Assembly: GCA_021324915.1 (NCBI GenBank)
Contig: JAJPIC010000016.1
Coordinates: 1 to 64,000 of the forward strand
Direction of reading: 5' to 3'
DNA from: Beijerinckiaceae bacterium
GTDB taxonomy: Bacteria > Pseudomonadota > Alphaproteobacteria > Rhizobiales > Beijerinckiaceae
Length of the DNA: 64,000 bases
Shown: positions 55,905-64,000 of the stretch, in pieces
How positions within the stretch are numbered: the first letter of the stretch is position 1
How the letters are laid out: the number at the start of each line of letters is the position of its first letter
Position numbers and translations under genes: made by a program
The notes under the pieces: model-generated
What the model was told of the DNA's origin: nothing
Seen by the model: only the letters and a program-made list of their open reading frames with translations
Database searches by the model: none

Positions 55905-56594
55905 ATGCCGGAGGTGATTTTCAACGGTCCCGCAGGTCGTCTTGAGGGACGCTTTCATCCTTCGACTCAACGGGGCGCGCCGATTGCGATCATACTGCAT
56001 CCGCATCCGCAATTCGGCGGGACGATGAACAATCAGATCGTCTACAATCTCTATTATACGTTCGCGGAGCGCGGCTTCTCGGTCTTGCGGTTCAATTTCC
56101 GCGGCGTAGGTCGCAGCCAGGGGGTGTTCGATCACGGCCAGGGCGAATTGTCGGATGCGGCGGCGGCGCTCGATTGGGCGCAGAGCATCAACCCCGACGC
56201 GCGCGCCTGCTGGATCGCCGGCGTCTCGTTCGGCTCCTGGATCGGCATGCAGCTCTTGATGCGCCGGCCTGAGGTCGAAGGCTTCATCTCGGTCGCCCCG
56301 CCGGCCAACCGCTTCGACTTTTCCTTTCTTGCGCCCTGCCCCTCATCGGGGCTTTTCGTGCACGGCGATCAAGACCGCGTCGCGCCTCTGAAGGAGGTCA
56401 CCGGCCTCATCGAGAAACTGAAAACGCAGAAGGGCATCACGATCGAACATGCAGTGATCCCCGGCGCCAATCATTTCTTCGAAAATTGCGTCGAATCGCT
56501 CATCGACGAAGTGGCGCTCTATCTCGACCGTCGGCTCGGCAATCCGCCGAAAATGCCTACCCCCACGCGCGCCGAACCAGCCGAGCGCGGCTAG
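55905..56594 (+). CDS. Alpha/beta hydrolase (YfhR/dienelactone-hydrolase-like)
   Basis: 229 residues, cytosolic. IILHPHPQFGGTMNNQIVYNL near the start is the HPHPxxGG family mark, FSVLRFNFRGVGRSQGVFDHGQGE the next strand and loop, CWIAGVSFGSWIGMQLL holds the nucleophile serine in G-V-S-F-G, FVHGDQDRVAP the acid Asp and GANHFFE the catalytic His. The substrate is unknown, possibly a short ester or acyl compound. ATG 55905 has AAGGAG six bases upstream. It is divergent from the suf operon and shares the intergenic region with its iron box. Confidence 0.88.
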   Translation: MPEVIFNGPAGRLEGRFHPSTQRGAPIAIILHPHPQFGGTMNNQIVYNLYYTFAERGFSVLRFNFRGVGRSQGVFDHGQGELSDAAAALDWAQSINPDARACWIAGVSFGSWIGMQLLMRRPEVEGFISVAPPANRFDFSFLAPCPSSGLFVHGDQDRVAPLKEVTGLIEKLKTQKGITIEHAVIPGANHFFENCVESLIDEVALYLDRRLGNPPKMPTPTRAEPAERG

Positions 56595-56606
56595 ATCACA
56601 CCTTAC

Positions 56607-57170
56607 TCAGGCTTCCGGAACCGGAACGTCGAACGTATTCAGCGTGATCGAGACGAGCGCATAAAGCCCGACGAGATAGGAGAGTTCGGCGGCGCCGTGC
56701 TGGCCGAAGGCCGCAATCGCCGTCTTATAAGTGAGCTCCGGCAGGACGCCGCCGTTCACCAGCGCGCTCGCAAAATCATAGGCAATCGATTCTTCGCGCG
56801 TGAGATCGGCCGGGCGCTGCCCGGCGACAATGGTCGCGAGCTTCTCGTCCGAAAGGCCGCGTTGTTCGCCGATGAGCACATGTGCATAGAGTTCATAGGC
56901 CGATTTGAAATGCGCACCCGTAACCAGGATCGCGACTTCGCGCACCGGCCGCGGTAGCGAGGGCTTGTCGGCCAAGGCGCGAACGAGATTCCAGCTCGGC
57001 GCGCCGAAGGAGGGCTCGTGCAGCCAAGGCGCCCAGGGGCCGAGCAGCGCACCATCCGCGCGCATTGAAACGAAGCCCTTGAAGTTCTTGGCGATGCCCT
57101 CGCGCATGTCGTCGTAAAGGGCGCGTTGGTCCGGGGTGAGATCGGCAGGCGCAATCGGATCGAGACGCAT
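56607..57170 (-). CDS. Carboxymuconolactone decarboxylase (CMD/AhpD-like) family protein
   Basis: 187 residues of the AhpD-like helical fold. FGAPSWNLVRALADKPSLPRPVREVAILVTGAHFKSAYELYAH is the CMD core; the AhpD redox pair C-x-x-C is absent (the matching segment reads ALVNGG), so peroxidase-type disulfide chemistry is not expected. GVLPELTYKTAIAAFGQHGAAELSYLVGLYALVSITLNTFDVPVPEA is the usual C-terminal half. ATG 57170 has GGAG six bases before. Convergent with the hydrolase gene; downstream of anmK on the same strand after a tandem repeat. Confidence 0.85.
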   Translation of the reverse strand: MRLDPIAPADLTPDQRALYDDMREGIAKNFKGFVSMRADGALLGPWAPWLHEPSFGAPSWNLVRALADKPSLPRPVREVAILVTGAHFKSAYELYAHVLIGEQRGLSDEKLATIVAGQRPADLTREESIAYDFASALVNGGVLPELTYKTAIAAFGQHGAAELSYLVGLYALVSITLNTFDVPVPEA

Positions 57171-57235
57171 CGTGGACTCCTGAGGCGGGGAGACAAAGCA
57201 CTTATCTAGGGCGCGCGTATCCCCTCTCTCCATTC

Positions 57236-57281
57236 ACGGCGAATGGGGAGTAGCGCGCACGGCGAATGGGGAGTAGCGCGC
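57236..57281. repeat. Perfect 23-bp tandem duplication ending at the anmK stop
   Basis: The unit ACGGCGAATGGGGAGTAGCG plus CGC occurs at 57236-57258 and again, without change, at 57259-57281. The last base is the first plus-strand base of the anmK stop codon. An identical copy implies recent slippage. Just before it, CCATTC/GAATGG can form a hairpin. Confidence 0.85.
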
Positions 57282-58384
57282 TAGCGCCCCGGCACCGCAA
57301 TCCGCCCTCCGGTCATCGGCGCGCTGACCCCCGTCGTGGTCGGAAAGGTGATCGGCAGGTCCTTGAGCCGGCGCACGGCCAAAAAGGCGAAGGCCTGCGC
57401 TTCCATCGCGTCGGTCGACCAGCCGAGCGCTTCCGCCAGGATCGCGCCGCAAGGCAGAAGCTGCATCAGATCCCAGCGCAAAGTGAGATTATGCGCGCCC
57501 CCGCCGCAAAGGATCGCGAGCGCCGGCTCCTGCGGCAGATGGGCGAAGCCGCGCGCGATGGTTCGCGCGGTAAAGGCGGTCAAAGTTGCCGCCGCATCGG
57601 GCAGCGAAAGGCTCTCGACCGGCGCGCTGGAAAACATGTTGCGATCGATCGATTTCGGCGGCGGCAGATCGAAATAGGGATGAGCAAGAAGATTGCCGAG
57701 CGCCTCGGGATTGACGCTCCCGCTCGCCGCCGTCGCCCCTCCTTCATCCATATCCCCCCCGGCGCGCCGGCGCATGAGATCGTCGATCAAGGCATTGCCC
57801 GGCCCAGTGTCGAAGGCGATCGGATCGCCGCTATCGATGAAGGTGAGATTGGCCACCCCGCCGATATTCACGATGACGAGCGGTCCCGCGAGCCCAGCGG
57901 CCTGTGCGAGCGCCTGGTGATAGACGGGCACGAGCGGCGCCCCCTGCCCGCCCGCTTCGACGTCCGCCGCGCGGAAATCATAGACCACCGGAATCCCCAA
58001 TCTCCGGGCGAGGGCTTCGCCTTCGCCGATTTGGATCGTGAAACGCTCGGCCGGACGGTGGATGACGGTCTGGCCGTGAAAGCCGATGACGTCCGCAACG
58101 AGCCCCTCTGCCGCGAAAAATTCTGCGAGCGCCTGGCTATGCCGCTCGGTGAGCATGGCTTCGGCAGCGGCAAGCGCGCCGGGACGCGCCATGCGATTGC
58201 CGGGCGGCAGGCTCGCCGCCTCGCCGGCCGCCGCCTGCAGCAGCGCGCGGTCCTCCGGCGTATAGGGATAAGAACGCGCCGGGCCTTGGACGACCTGCGC
58301 AATTCCGTCGGTCTCGATGAAGGCCACATCTATTGCGTCCATCGAAGTGCCGCTCATCAGACCGATGGCGCGCGTCAGCGACAT
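57281..58384 (-). CDS. anmK: Anhydro-N-acetylmuramic acid kinase
   Basis: 367 residues. Recycles cell-wall anhydro-MurNAc to MurNAc-6-phosphate with ATP. The ASKHA-fold marks are RAIGLMSGTSMDAIDVAFIETDG at the start, VIGFHGQTVIHRPAERFTIQIGEG, NIGGVANLTFI, FDTGPGNALIDDLM and LCGGGAHNLTL, all typical. The start ATG at 58384 matches the family. It is divergent from the ParA gene. Fits with envelope-sugar genes elsewhere in the window; murQ is not seen. Confidence 0.95.
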   Translation of the reverse strand: MSLTRAIGLMSGTSMDAIDVAFIETDGIAQVVQGPARSYPYTPEDRALLQAAAGEAASLPPGNRMARPGALAAAEAMLTERHSQALAEFFAAEGLVADVIGFHGQTVIHRPAERFTIQIGEGEALARRLGIPVVYDFRAADVEAGGQGAPLVPVYHQALAQAAGLAGPLVIVNIGGVANLTFIDSGDPIAFDTGPGNALIDDLMRRRAGGDMDEGGATAASGSVNPEALGNLLAHPYFDLPPPKSIDRNMFSSAPVESLSLPDAAATLTAFTARTIARGFAHLPQEPALAILCGGGAHNLTLRWDLMQLLPCGAILAEALGWSTDAMEAQAFAFLAVRRLKDLPITFPTTTGVSAPMTGGRIAVPGR

Positions 58385-58540
58385 GGATCTTCAACTCCCT
58401 CTGCCGTGCCACAATCGATTTGCGCAACAAAATCGCGCCGCCGGGCGAAAAGCACTTGCCCTTGCCTCTATTCCGCCCTGTACTGGCCGAGCTCAAGGAT
58501 CTTTCCCAACTTATACACGAGGCGCGCGCCTGGCTTTGGC

Positions 58541-59191
58541 ATGAAACACGAATTGAAGCTCGTTTCGTTCATCGGCCAGAAGGGGGGCGTTGGCAAAAGC
58601 AGCCTGGCGCGGCTGCTTTCGGTCGGCGCGGCGCGCAAAGGCCACAAGGTTCTGCTCGCCGATTTCGACCTCGACCAATTGACCTGCCTCGAATGGAACG
58701 CCACGCGGCTGCGCCGCAGTGTCGAGCCCGAAATCGACGTCCGCGCATTCAAGAGCCTCAAGAAATTGCGTAAGACGGAAGGCAATTTCGACCTGATTGT
58801 CGCCGATACGCGCGGGCTCGCCGATGAGCTGACCAAGGATGTCGCCGAGGAAAGCTCGGTCGTTTTTCTCCCGACCGGAACCTCGGCCGACGATCTGCGC
58901 CCGACTTTGGCGCTGGCTCAGCGCCTCGCCAAACATGGCGCGGAAGGCAAGATCACGATCGTGCTGTCGAAGACCGGGCGATCCGAGCGGCAGATCACGG
59001 GCGCGCTGGAGAAGATCGAAACGCAGGGATTTCCGGTCCTTGCCGAGACCTGGGGCTTGCGCGACGGTCTGCAATCGGAATTCGATTCCGGCGGCGTCGG
59101 TCTTGAATCCTCCAATCGCTATTTGCGTGAGATCGCCGAGCAGATGGAACGCGCCATGATGGCGCGCGTGTTCAATTCGGGGCGTGCGTGA
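58541..59191 (+). CDS. Orphan ParA-family ATPase
   Basis: 216 residues. Deviant Walker A GQKGGVGKSSLARLL at residues 12-26, then VLLADFDLDQLTCLEW and FDLIVADTRGLADELTKD (Walker B region). VVFLPTGTSADDLRPTLALAQRL and IVLSKTGRSERQITGALEKIE follow. The body resembles small ParA/VirC1-like proteins. No partner ParB or DNA-binding gene is adjacent, and its composition matches the host. A role in positioning a protein complex, as for MipZ or ParC-type orphans, is possible. ATG 58541 directly begins the family; a long frame running into it from upstream is antisense to anmK and ignored. Confidence 0.85.
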   Translation: MKHELKLVSFIGQKGGVGKSSLARLLSVGAARKGHKVLLADFDLDQLTCLEWNATRLRRSVEPEIDVRAFKSLKKLRKTEGNFDLIVADTRGLADELTKDVAEESSVVFLPTGTSADDLRPTLALAQRLAKHGAEGKITIVLSKTGRSERQITGALEKIETQGFPVLAETWGLRDGLQSEFDSGGVGLESSNRYLREIAEQMERAMMARVFNSGRA

Positions 59192-59292
59192 TCGACGTAA
59201 AGCGCGGCCGTCCACCTGAATGCCGGGCTTGACGCGGAGCCTTCTGCCGCTAGGGTCGCGGCCCATCCCGTCCTCGAGCGTTCCGAAAAACC

Positions 59293-60552
59293 TTGGCCGA
59301 TTTTCATCCGCGTTCCGACTTCCTGACCGTGCTTTCTGAGCGCGGCTTTCTCAATCAATGTTCCGATCTCGCCGGGCTCGACGAAAGAGCCCGCAGCGGC
59401 GCGCTTGCCGCCTATATCGGATTTGATTGCACGGCGCGCTCGCTACACGTCGGCTCGCTTATCCAGATCATGATGCTGCGCTGGCTCCAGAAGACCGGCG
59501 GCAAGCCGGTTGCGCTGATCGGCTCGGGCACGACGCGCGTCGGCGATCCATCCGGCAAGGACGAAAGCCGCAAGCTCCTCACAGAAGAAGAGATCGCGGC
59601 CAACAAAGCCGGGATCGGCCGAACCTTCGCCAAATTCCTCCGCTTCGGCGAAGCGCCGACGGATGCGATCCTGTCCGACAATGCCGAATGGCTCCTCGGC
59701 CTCAACTACATCGCGTTCCTGCGCGAGATCGGCCGCCATTTCTCGGTCAATCGCATGCTGACCATGGATTCGGTGAAGCTGCGGCTGGAGCGCGAACACG
59801 AGCTCTCGTTCCTCGAGTTCAACTACATGTGCCTCCAGGCCTATGATTTCGTCGAGCTCCATCGCCGTTACGGCGTGACGCTCCAAATGGGCGGCTCCGA
59901 CCAATGGGGCAATATCGTCATGGGCATCGATCTCGGCCGCCGTATGGGGACAGGCCAGCTCTATGGGCTCACCTCGCCTCTTCTTGCGACCGCCTCCGGT
60001 GCCAAAATGGGCAAGACGGCGCAAGGCGCCGTCTGGCTCGATGCGGAGATGTTTTCCGTCTATGATTACTGGCAATATTGGCGCAACGCCGAGGATCGGG
60101 ACGTCGGCCGGTTTCTAAAGCTCTTCACCGAATTGCCGCTTGCCGAGGTCGCCCGGCTCGAAGCTCTGCGCGATACCGAAATCAACGAAGCCAAGAAGAT
60201 TCTCGCAACCGAAGCCACTGCCCTGCTGCATGGTCGCGCAGCGGCGGAAGAAGCGGCAAAAACCGCCCGACGGACATTCGAAGAAGGTGCGCTCGCCGAA
60301 ACCCTGCCGAGCGTCGGCATCACCCGGCAAGAGCTCGCCGCAGGGCTTGGCGTGCTGAGCGCCTTCGTGAAAGCCGGGCTCGTCGGCTCGACCGGCGACG
60401 CGCGCCGCCAGATCAAAGGCGGTGGCCTCAAAGTCAACGATGAGCTTGTGACCGACGAGCGCGCGATCCTCGGCGAAAGCGACCTGCAGGGCGAGATCAT
60501 CAAGCTCTCGCTCGGTAAGAAACGGCACGTGCTTCTGAAGGTCGAAGGTTAG
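59293..60552 (+). CDS. tyrS: Tyrosyl-tRNA synthetase
   Basis: 419 residues, class I synthetase. [23 protein letters not shown] contains the HIGH-equivalent HVGS; the tyrosine pocket has [31 protein letters not shown]. The KMSKS loop is represented by [14 protein letters not shown]. An S4 domain ([19 protein letters not shown]) ends the protein. The start is TTG at 59293, since no in-frame ATG precedes the conserved [18 protein letters not shown]; no strong ribosome site is visible. Located 102 bp after the ParA gene. Confidence 0.95.
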   Translation: MADFHPRSDFLTVLSERGFLNQCSDLAGLDERARSGALAAYIGFDCTARSLHVGSLIQIMMLRWLQKTGGKPVALIGSGTTRVGDPSGKDESRKLLTEEEIAANKAGIGRTFAKFLRFGEAPTDAILSDNAEWLLGLNYIAFLREIGRHFSVNRMLTMDSVKLRLEREHELSFLEFNYMCLQAYDFVELHRRYGVTLQMGGSDQWGNIVMGIDLGRRMGTGQLYGLTSPLLATASGAKMGKTAQGAVWLDAEMFSVYDYWQYWRNAEDRDVGRFLKLFTELPLAEVARLEALRDTEINEAKKILATEATALLHGRAAAEEAAKTARRTFEEGALAETLPSVGITRQELAAGLGVLSAFVKAGLVGSTGDARRQIKGGGLKVNDELVTDERAILGESDLQGEIIKLSLGKKRHVLLKVEG

Positions 60553-60808
60553 CCTTTCGCCAGTTCGGGGCGTCAGAAGAGGATAAGCCCCGGCCAGCAG
60601 ACATCCCACCCCTTTCTCGGATGGCGCGCAGGGATCCAGGCTAGCGCCGGTTCTTGGGCCGCCCGCCGGGTCGTCCCGGGAAGCAGCCAAGAGCCGAGAC
60701 TGAGCCCGCTCCATACCGAATTGTCGATTGCGACGCTTACGGTCGATGGCTGGCCGGGAACAAGGCTCCCCCGGTTTTGGTTGCTGGGCCGAAGATCGCG
60801 AGAATCCG

Positions 60809-61954
60809 ATGGAGCTAATCTCCTGTGCCTGGGCAGTCGTCGTTGCCGTGCTCATCCTGCGTGCATTCGGCCAGCGCAACCTGCTCAAGAGCGTCGATCC
60901 GCGGCCGCTTCCGGCTGATGTGTCGGCGCCGAATGTCGCGCTGATCGTGCCGGCGCGCGACGAAGAGGCCAATGTCGCGCGTTGCCTTTCGAGCCTCGTC
61001 AGACAAGCATATCCGGCAGAGCGCTTGAAGATCATCCTCGTCGACGACCATTCCGCCGATGCCACACGCAAGATCGCCGAGAAGATCGCGCAGTCGGATC
61101 CGCGCCTCGCCATTTTGTGCGCACCGCCCTTGCCGGCGGGCTGGACCGGAAAGTCGCATGCCTGCGCGTTTGGCGCCGCGGCGACGCAAGCGGATTATCT
61201 CTGCTTTCTTGATGCCGATATGCGCGCCGAGCCGCTGCTGCTCGCCAGCACTGTTGCGACGGCGCTCGCGGAAGATCTCGACCTACTGTCGCTCGCGCCG
61301 CGCCAGGAGCTCAAGAGCTTTGCCGAACGTCTCGTAATCCCGTGCGGGCTCTTCTTCATGAGCTTCTGTCAGAACCTCGCAAAGCTCCAGGCTGCCGATT
61401 GCGACGACTGCACCGTGACCGGCCAATTCATGCTGGTGCGGCGCTCGGTTTATGACCGGGTCGGCGGCCATGCCGCGGTTCGTTCTGCGATTTGCGAAGA
61501 TCGAGCGCTCGGGCGCCAAATCAAACGAGCGGGAGGACGCGTGATCCTGCACGATGGCCGAAAGCTGCTTTCGACCCGCATGTATACGGGCTGGACGACG
61601 CTCTGGCCGGGGCTCGCAAAAAACCTCGTCGACATGCTCGGCGGCCCCGCCTCGACCATCGGCGCCGCCGCGATCGGGTTTCTGCTCGCCTGGACGGCCT
61701 GGCTTGTTCCGCTCGCCGCCGGATTGGGCTGCGCGCATCAGGATACGAGCGCCTGCGTGGCGCTCCTACCGGCGCTTTTGGGCTCGGGAGCCGCACTCGG
61801 CCTTCATGTGGCCGGCGCCGCCTATTTCCGAATCCCGTTCTGGTATGGGTTCCTCTTTCCGCTCGGCTATACCGCCGGTGCGGCAATGGCAATCGACAGC
61901 GTGCGCCGCCACCTCACCGGCGCGGTCACATGGAAGGGCCGCACTTATCCATGA
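60809..61954 (+). CDS. Family 2 glycosyltransferase, membrane-bound (HpnB/CrtQ-like)
   Basis: 381 residues. An N-terminal membrane helix (AWAVVVAVLILRAF) precedes a GT-A domain: VALIVPARDEEANVARCLSSL, IILVDDHSADATRKIAEK, AGWTGKSHACAFGAAATQADYLCFLDADMRAEP (the D-x-D motif) and AICEDRALGRQIKRAGGRVILHDG. C-terminal helices follow. Similar proteins include hopene-associated HpnB and carotenoid glycosyltransferases; which lipid it glycosylates is unknown. The start is ATG 60809; a longer frame from 60728 adds arginine-rich residues. The stop overlaps the next gene start (ATGA). Confidence 0.82.
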   Translation: MELISCAWAVVVAVLILRAFGQRNLLKSVDPRPLPADVSAPNVALIVPARDEEANVARCLSSLVRQAYPAERLKIILVDDHSADATRKIAEKIAQSDPRLAILCAPPLPAGWTGKSHACAFGAAATQADYLCFLDADMRAEPLLLASTVATALAEDLDLLSLAPRQELKSFAERLVIPCGLFFMSFCQNLAKLQAADCDDCTVTGQFMLVRRSVYDRVGGHAAVRSAICEDRALGRQIKRAGGRVILHDGRKLLSTRMYTGWTTLWPGLAKNLVDMLGGPASTIGAAAIGFLLAWTAWLVPLAAGLGCAHQDTSACVALLPALLGSGAALGLHVAGAAYFRIPFWYGFLFPLGYTAGAAMAIDSVRRHLTGAVTWKGRTYP

Positions 61955-63054
61955 GTGGGCCGGAGAGCGAGAAGCCAAGCCTGGTTGAGGAAGAGGCCCG
62001 AGTCGAAGGTGCCGCCAATCGAACGACTTTGTTCTTCGTCATTGCCGTCATCGGCTTTGTCGCGCATGAAATTCAATGGGCGCTTCTGCCTTTCGTGATC
62101 GCCGGGCTTCTCGCCTATGTCTGCACGCCGCTGATCGAGCTTTTGAAGACGCGCGCCCGCTTGCCGCGCTGGGCGGCGGCGAGCGCCGTCTTTCTCGGAC
62201 TCGTCATTCTGGCGGCGATCTTCTCCGCTCTCGGCATTCCGCCCCTTGTCCGCGAGCTGCAACATCTCGTGGTGGATCTCCCGGGCACGTTCCACAGCTT
62301 GGCCAAGACTGCGCTCGGGGGACGCACCATTACCTTGTTCGGCCAAGAGATGAACGCCGACCAATTGGCCGCGGCCGGCGCCCAGCGCGTAAGGGACTGG
62401 ATCGGCGCCGGGCCTCAAATCGGTGCCTTGGGTTCGATTCTTCTCGCCGGCGGGTTCGGCCTGATTCTCGTTCTCGTCCTACTCTTTTATTTCTTGCTGA
62501 ACGGCCCAGGCTTGATGCGCGGCGTGCTCTGGCTCGCGCCGCCGGATAAGCGGCCTCTGATCCGGACGATCTGGTTGCGGCTCGATCCGATCCTCAAGCG
62601 CTATTTCATCGGCGTGCTTCTGATCCTAGCCTATGCGACCGGTGCCGCTTACATCGGGCTAGGTCTCGTGCTCGGCCTCGGCCACGCGCTCTTCCTCGCT
62701 TTTCTCACAGGCCTGCTCGAGATCGTGCCGATCATCGGGCCAGCAGCCTCAGCGATCATCGCCGGGCTCGTCGCGGTTCGCTACGCCAAAGGCATCGGTC
62801 TCATCATCGGTTACGCGACCTATGCCGTCGCGCTCCGCATCTCGATCGATCAGCTTTTCGGTCCTTTGGCGCTCGGAACTGCGGCGCGACTGCATCCGGT
62901 TCTGATCATCTTCTGCTTCCTGGTCGGCGGCGTTCTGTTCGGCCTGCCCGGAATCATCCTGGCTGTCCCGATCGCGCTGACGGTTCGAGTCACGCTTTCG
63001 GTGCTGCGCGGCGAGGCGCAAGAAGTCGATCCACACACCGGACGCGCCAGCTAA
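61951..63054 (+). CDS. AI-2E family (UPF0118/PerM) transporter
   Basis: 367 residues with about eight helices. The family core is FVIAGLLAYVCTPLIELLKTR near the start, LVLLFYFLLNGPGLMRGVLWLAPP, FIGVLLILAYATGAAYIGLGLVLG, and GLLEIVPIIGPAASAIIAGLVAV with the conserved E-x-I/V-P-x-I/L-G-P, ending GGVLFGLPGIILAVPIALTVRV. Members export AI-2 or act in Na+/H+ exchange; the substrate here is unknown. Translation is coupled to the glycosyltransferase, so it may move that enzyme's product or a precursor. Confidence 0.88.
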   Translation: MSGPESEKPSLVEEEARVEGAANRTTLFFVIAVIGFVAHEIQWALLPFVIAGLLAYVCTPLIELLKTRARLPRWAAASAVFLGLVILAAIFSALGIPPLVRELQHLVVDLPGTFHSLAKTALGGRTITLFGQEMNADQLAAAGAQRVRDWIGAGPQIGALGSILLAGGFGLILVLVLLFYFLLNGPGLMRGVLWLAPPDKRPLIRTIWLRLDPILKRYFIGVLLILAYATGAAYIGLGLVLGLGHALFLAFLTGLLEIVPIIGPAASAIIAGLVAVRYAKGIGLIIGYATYAVALRISIDQLFGPLALGTAARLHPVLIIFCFLVGGVLFGLPGIILAVPIALTVRVTLSVLRGEAQEVDPHTGRAS

Positions 63055-63116
63055 ACCAGCAGTGCAGCGGACTGAATGAAAACGGCAGCGCGGAACGCCG
63101 CAGAGATCGCCGTGCG

Positions 63117-63887
63117 ATGCAACTTTCCGCAACCTCTGCGTATTCCCATAACGAATTTGCATGGGACAATGACGTGCAGTCTGCCGCCTCTCAGATCCCG
63201 CACAACGACTCCCCGCGCCGCCTCGGCAACGGGTGGCTCGGCGCCTTGCTCAGGCCGCTCGATGCACGATTGCGCTCGAGCCAAGGCATCCGGGAATATA
63301 CGTCCGCTGCCGAATGTATCCTGAGAATTCAGCTCGTTGCGAGCGATCAAGACGTTCTCTTGTCGGACGGCACGCAGATTCGTCGCGGCGACCAGATCAT
63401 CGATCTGCATTTCTGGACCGAACAAGTGCCGACGATCCCGGAAAGCGGCGTGAGCTTAGCCTGGGCGCGGCGGTTGACGCGCAGCTTCGAATTTTCGTTG
63501 CGCGAACTTGCGCGCGTTCTGCACTGCCGGCGCGAATTCGACGACGTGCAGGCGATCCGCTGCAATCTCGCCCTCGGTCCGGCGGAGCGGAGCGCGCAGA
63601 TCGCGCGCATCATGCGCCATTGCGGATTCGAAAGGCTTGCCGCTCGCCCGCCGCAAACTCTGTCCGAGAAAATGCGCCGGCTTGGAGAAAATATTTTGAT
63701 TTCTCTCCTTGTCGCAGCCCGCAATGCACGGGCCATTCGTTCCGACACGCTGCGGCGGGACCGCACGCTCACTTTCATTTCGAGACCGATGCTCGAACGC
63801 CTGTATGGAGTCTATCGAAACGCGACTCTCTCGCCCGATTTGACCAAAATCCCGGAAGGGCGGCGCCGAAAAATTGCGGAGCAATGA
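63117..63887 (+). CDS. Uncharacterised protein of the glycosyltransferase cluster
   Basis: 256 residues, not firmly recognised. No signal peptide or membrane segment. A central region reads AECILRIQLVASDQDVLLSDGTQIRRGDQIIDLHFWTEQVPTIP, a beta-rich unit, followed by an alpha-helical, arginine-rich half (WARRLTRSFEFSLRELARVL, IMRHCGFERL, LSEKMRRLGENILISLL) and a closing RTLTFISRPMLERLYGVY. The layout recalls YkoP-like proteins that sit beside glycosyltransferase genes, but that is a weak impression. The first 40 residues may be spurious; ATG 63117 is the only good upstream start. Overlaps the next gene as ATGA, so part of the same operon. Confidence 0.6.
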   Translation: MQLSATSAYSHNEFAWDNDVQSAASQIPHNDSPRRLGNGWLGALLRPLDARLRSSQGIREYTSAAECILRIQLVASDQDVLLSDGTQIRRGDQIIDLHFWTEQVPTIPESGVSLAWARRLTRSFEFSLRELARVLHCRREFDDVQAIRCNLALGPAERSAQIARIMRHCGFERLAARPPQTLSEKMRRLGENILISLLVAARNARAIRSDTLRRDRTLTFISRPMLERLYGVYRNATLSPDLTKIPEGRRRKIAEQ

Positions 63888-64000
63888 TGGGTTTGCCGAA
63901 CGACACGGAATTCTTCTATTTCATTTCGCATTTCTTCGACTTTCTCGCAGGCCTCGGCTGTCTCTATCTGCTGGTCGCCGCGGCCGTCGTGCTTCGCTTT
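63884..64000 (+). CDS. Start of a membrane protein, cut by the window end
   Basis: 39 codons are visible: MMGLPNDTEFFYFISHFF then DFLAGLGCLYLLVAAAVVLRF. One strong hydrophobic segment follows a short polar start, as in membrane-anchored glycosyltransferases (ceramide-glucosyltransferase or HpnI type), and the context suits that; the visible part alone cannot decide. The ATG at 63884 overlaps the previous stop (ATGA); a second ATG follows immediately. Confidence 0.55.
   Translation, partial: MMGLPNDTEFFYFISHFFDFLAGLGCLYLLVAAAVVLRF

Noticed and set aside
57266-58540. Extension of the orphan ParA gene by more than 400 codons upstream
   Set aside because: The extra part is antisense to anmK and unlike any ParA protein; the ParA domain begins cleanly at 58541.

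Overview
The window reads as a chromosomal segment of a GC-rich alphaproteobacterium of the order Rhizobiales (Hyphomicrobiales), probably near Beijerinckiaceae/Methylocystaceae; the family is inference. Supporting signs are an ExoR-type Sel1 protein, a short ProS without the editing insert, an alphaproteobacterial suf operon behind an Irr-type iron box, MntR/MntH, and many short palindromic repeats of kinds familiar from Rhizobiales chromosomes. Most genes are ordinary core functions.

Layout. 0-4.2 kb: palindromic tandem repeat, MFS pump, DUF4132 protein, YjbR protein. 4.2-13.6 kb: purine locus guaB...rsmB-guaA on the minus strand. It is interrupted by a WD40 membrane protein and a lower-GC pair, AlbA_2/Schlafen-like ATPase plus ParA ATPase, fused to the guaB stop codon; a degenerate copy of the guaA 3' end lies 0.9 kb beyond guaA, as an old island attachment scar would. 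13.8-24 kb: second MFS pump, small ORF, rlmE-ppx, a caspase-fold protein lacking both catalytic residues, a two-gene ABC importer without binding protein, a secreted polysaccharide deacetylase. 23.6-31.7 kb: cupin, tRNA-Leu(GAG), lipB, azoR/hxlR divergent pair, acylphosphatase, exoR overlapping ilvD, mntR/mntH around a clear operator, a tiny lipoprotein. 31.9-45.8 kb: PilZ protein, lolCD, proS, site-2 protease with CBS domains, YpsA-like protein, glmS-glmU (UDP-GlcNAc), opgG/D-opgH (periplasmic glucans), FTR1 iron permease.

46-57 kb: DEAD-box helicase, then a minus-strand suf operon (cysteine desulfurase, sufB, cupin, sufC, sufD, sufS, sufT, secreted protein, sufA). Most junctions overlap by one or four bases, and the leader carries an Irr-type box and a perfect 10-bp inverted repeat. 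56-64 kb: hydrolase, CMD protein, anmK, orphan ParA, tyrS, and the start of a membrane-glycosyltransferase cluster cut by the window end.

Links between genes: iron is the main theme (FTR1, suf, two Irr-type boxes), then manganese (mntR/mntH), envelope sugar supply (glmS, glmU, opgG/H, anmK, glycosyltransferase, exoR) and GMP synthesis (guaA, guaB). The best candidates for something undescribed are the AlbA_2-ParA pair, the pseudo-caspase, and the two extra genes in the suf operon. No CRISPR array, rRNA, intact integrase, transposase or phage structural gene was seen.
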